Source of the DNA: SVFI01 sp045588655
GTDB lineage: Bacteria; Bacillota; Clostridia; Lachnospirales; Lachnospiraceae
Reading direction: 5' to 3'
NCBI GenBank assembly: GCA_045588655.1
Contig: JAZNEP010000031.1
Location: forward strand, 1-64,000
DNA length: 64,000 bases
The first letter of the stretch is position 1. Each line of letters starts with the position of its first letter. A program made the position numbers and the translations under genes. The notes beneath the pieces were generated by a model, which did not search any database, was not told the origin of the DNA, and saw only the letters and a list, made by a program, of their open reading frames with translations. Below are positions 62,403 through 64,000 of the stretch, piece by piece.

Positions 62403-62849
62403 ATGTTAAATGTAGGACAAATTGAAGAAGGCTTTGTACTGGACCATATCAAGGCCGGTAAAAGCCTTGCAATCTATCATCTTCTCCAGCTTGATAAACT
62501 GGATTATACCGTGGCCATCATTAAAAATGCCAAAAGTAACAAATTAGGAAAAAAAGACATTCTAAAAATAGAATGTGATATTACACAGCTGAATCTGGAT
62601 GTGCTCGCACTCATTGATAAAAACATTACCGTCAATGTCATCAAAGACGGCGAGATTGTGGACAAAAAGGAACTCTCTCTTCCACGGGAAATCAAAAATA
62701 TTATTCATTGTAAGAACCCTCGATGCATTACTTCTATTGAACAGGAGCTTCCGCATATCTTTGTTCTTTCAGATGAGAAAAAGGAAGTCTATCGTTGTAA
62801 ATACTGTGAAGAAAAATATAATGAAAGAGCGCAGCAATTTATGCACTAG
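62403..62849 (+). CDS. pyrI: Aspartate carbamoyltransferase, regulatory subunit
   Basis: 148 residues: an N-terminal nucleotide-binding domain (GFVLDHIKAGKSLAIYHLL, KDILKIEC) and a C-terminal zinc domain with CKNPRC and CKYCEE (four cysteines). It lets CTP or ATP control PyrB. AAGGAG precedes the ATG, 73 bases after pyrB. Confidence 0.94.
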   Translation: MLNVGQIEEGFVLDHIKAGKSLAIYHLLQLDKLDYTVAIIKNAKSNKLGKKDILKIECDITQLNLDVLALIDKNITVNVIKDGEIVDKKELSLPREIKNIIHCKNPRCITSIEQELPHIFVLSDEKKEVYRCKYCEEKYNERAQQFMH

Positions 62850-62865
62850 CTAGCAGACAAAATAA

Positions 62866-62916
62866 TAGAGCTGAGAATTTTGGAAATCTGATTTCCCAAA
62901 GTTTCAGCTCTTTTCT
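62866..62916. terminator. Bidirectional terminator between pyrI and lepB
   Basis: Long imperfect stem (AGAGCTGA/TCAGCTCT outer arm, GGAAAT/ATTTCC inner arm, loop CTG) followed by TTTTCTATTT. Serves both converging genes. Confidence 0.85.
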
Positions 62917-62918
62917 AT

Positions 62919-63572
62919 TTACTCATTATTTAGTTTTGAAAAAGAAGGATAATAGCGAAAAATCGCTTTCCCGAGTATCGCATCTTCTTTTACAAAACAA
63001 TACCCCTGTTCAATTGCTGCCTCCGGTGTTGAAGCAAGTCCTTCCATAACTGCCTCCGCCGCCCAATATCTGCTATCAAGTGAATCGTTCCGATTGTCAC
63101 CCATCACAAAATAGCACCCTTGCGGTATCTCCAATTTCAGTTCATCATTTTCAATAAACCAAACCTCTTTCAAATACGGTTCATAAAGTGGAGCGCTACT
63201 ACCATCAATATAGACTTCTCCATCACGAATCTCCAATGTCTCGCCCGGGAGTCCGATTATCCTTTTAATATATATCTCCTCTTCATTTACCGGATATTTA
63301 AAGATAACAATGTCACCGCGCTGTGGGTTTCCCTTGATATAAGATAATCGAAAACCAATCAATCGGTCGCCCGGTTCTATCGTTGCCTCCATGGAGCCGG
63401 TCGGTACATTTGCATTGATAATCACAAATTTATTTAAAAGTACGGACACGATAAATGCCAGTATAATCACACGCACCCATGACATAATCTCCTGTAAGAT
63501 GAGCTTTCTCTTTTCTTTTGCTGACATCGGCTTATCCTGTGTGTCCACTTCTTCTATTTCTTTTTCTATCAT
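62919..63572 (-). CDS. lepB: Signal peptidase I
   Basis: 217-residue membrane protease that removes signal peptides outside the membrane. Membrane segment at about 30-50; nucleophile Ser60 (VPTGSMEATI), Lys103 (IYIKRIIGLPG), and MGDNRNDSLDSRYW. The N-terminus is a charged cytoplasmic tail. The ATG at 63572 has AAAGGGGA; the longer frame has none. Its substrates would include exports of the Sec pathway that SecDF assists. Confidence 0.95.
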   Translation of the reverse strand: MIEKEIEEVDTQDKPMSAKEKRKLILQEIMSWVRVIILAFIVSVLLNKFVIINANVPTGSMEATIEPGDRLIGFRLSYIKGNPQRGDIVIFKYPVNEEEIYIKRIIGLPGETLEIRDGEVYIDGSSAPLYEPYLKEVWFIENDELKLEIPQGCYFVMGDNRNDSLDSRYWAAEAVMEGLASTPEAAIEQGYCFVKEDAILGKAIFRYYPSFSKLNNE

Positions 63573-63600
63573 TCTTCTTCCCCTTTCTTTACTACGGTAA

Positions 63601-63629
63601 ATTATAATTGTTTTGCTGTATTTTGCCAA
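63601..63629 (-). promoter_or_regulatory. Promoter of lepB
   Basis: On the minus strand TTGGCA (63629-63624) and TATAAT (63606-63601) with a 17-base spacer, about 30 bases before the ATG. It lies face to face with, and fully overlaps, the promoter of the divergent helicase gene. Confidence 0.7.
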
Positions 63630-63636
63630 GTATGAT
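63608..63636 (+). promoter_or_regulatory. Promoter of the helicase gene
   Basis: TTGTTT (63608-63613) and TATGAT (63631-63636) with a 17-base spacer, 42 bases before the ATG. Occupies the same DNA as the lepB promoter on the other strand. Confidence 0.58.
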
Positions 63637-63678
63637 ATAGTCAGAATTAAGAAATTTTTTAAACATTACGGGGGTATT

Positions 63679-64000
63679 ATGGCAGTAAAACAAAAACAAA
63701 CAAATCTATTTCAAAGTCATATGAAATTTAAAGGAACCTTCCGCAGCTACCAGCAGCGCGTGCTCGATCAAAGTCCTACTTATTTGGCCGACCGCCGTTT
63801 GCATATTGTAGCAGCTCCCGGTTCCGGTAAAACCACGCTTGGAATTGAACTTATCACAAGAATCGGTGAACCATGTCTGGTTCTGACACCAAGCATCACC
63901 ATCCGCGAGCAATGGGGTGCCCGTATCGCATCTTCTTTCCTGAACGAAAATGAAAATGCACAGGATTGGATTTCTTCCTCCATAAAAACCCCTCTTGCAA
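63679..64000 (+). CDS. DEAD/DEAH-box helicase, N-terminal part (3' end beyond window)
   Basis: 107 residues seen. After a basic, Gln-rich start comes a Q-motif-like FRSYQQRVLDQ, Walker A IVAAPGSGKTTLGIEL (about 46-60), and motif Ia LVLTPSITIREQWGARI, the layout of superfamily 2 helicases such as those in DNA repair or restriction. The rest is off the window, so the class is not settled. GGGGG seven bases before the ATG serves as ribosome binding site. Confidence 0.82.
   Translation, partial: MAVKQKQTNLFQSHMKFKGTFRSYQQRVLDQSPTYLADRRLHIVAAPGSGKTTLGIELITRIGEPCLVLTPSITIREQWGARIASSFLNENENAQDWISSSIKTPLA

Noticed and set aside
1..64000. Search for CRISPR arrays, insertion sequences, integrases, tRNA, rRNA and phage genes
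   Set aside because: None was found; intergenic gaps are short and the reading frames account for nearly all of the sequence. The short repeats at 32033-32093 are operator copies, not a CRISPR array.

Overview
The window is a chromosomal segment from a low-to-mid GC, Gram-positive anaerobe of the class Clostridia, most likely the family Lachnospiraceae. The reasons are the gene content and order: a SCIFF peptide with its radical SAM maturase beside a fused SecDF, a relA-yqgX-hemZ-hisS-aspS run, a murE-priA-def-fmt-yugP-rsmB-rlmN run, a CIRCE-controlled groSL operon, an Sfp-type phosphopantetheinyl transferase, pyrBI, and an indolepyruvate:ferredoxin oxidoreductase. No phage, insertion sequence, CRISPR array, rRNA or tRNA was seen. 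After trimming starts by their ribosome binding sites, no gene-free stretch reaches 300 bases.

Layout. 1-3394: an ABC transporter ATPase (cut by the window edge), a two-component system and rlmN. 3449-12514: translation, replication and wall genes (rsmB, yugP, fmt, def, priA, murE, recJ). 12585-15491: a membrane-anchored amidase and a hybrid histidine kinase. 15668-20082: secDF, scfB, the 47-residue SCIFF precursor scfA, and a small membrane protein. 20208-29769: a second amidase, tcdA, an Sfp-type transferase, aspS, hisS, hemZ, an MBL hydrolase and relA. 29920-32005: a PadR-controlled three-gene membrane module with a conspicuous repeated operator. 32236-34175: groL and groS. 34409-36500: a HAD phosphatase, a degenerate GGDEF protein and a small YjfB protein. 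36576-44976: a solute symporter and an aromatic/aryl acid module (amidohydrolase, ACT protein, PaaK-like ligase, IorB, IorA, second acyl-CoA ligase). 45183-47683 (plus strand): ABC-F protein and PHP phosphoesterase. 47680-53725: pheA, ppx, ppk, a HAD phosphatase and an acidic small protein. 53992-55032: a membrane-anchored DUF5050-like protein. 55074-59200: a complete folate operon (folC, folE, HD protein, folP, fused folBK). 59326-64000: small membrane proteins, nitroreductase, pyrBI, signal peptidase I and the start of a helicase.

How the parts work together. Most genes form tight minus-strand operons with gaps of 2 to 40 bases or short overlaps, ended by strong hairpin terminators. The most interesting functional units are the SCIFF locus (scfA has its own promoter and is separated from scfB by a hairpin without a U-run), the aryl-acid module (one strong promoter upstream of the first ligase), the PadR module (operator copies at a 14-bp period around the -10 box), and the folate operon, in which an uncharacterised HD hydrolase sits between folE and folP, exactly where the pathway still needs a phosphatase step.

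Limits: all assignments come from reading the sequence and recalled family motifs. No database search was run. Promoters are called by hexamer match and spacing only.
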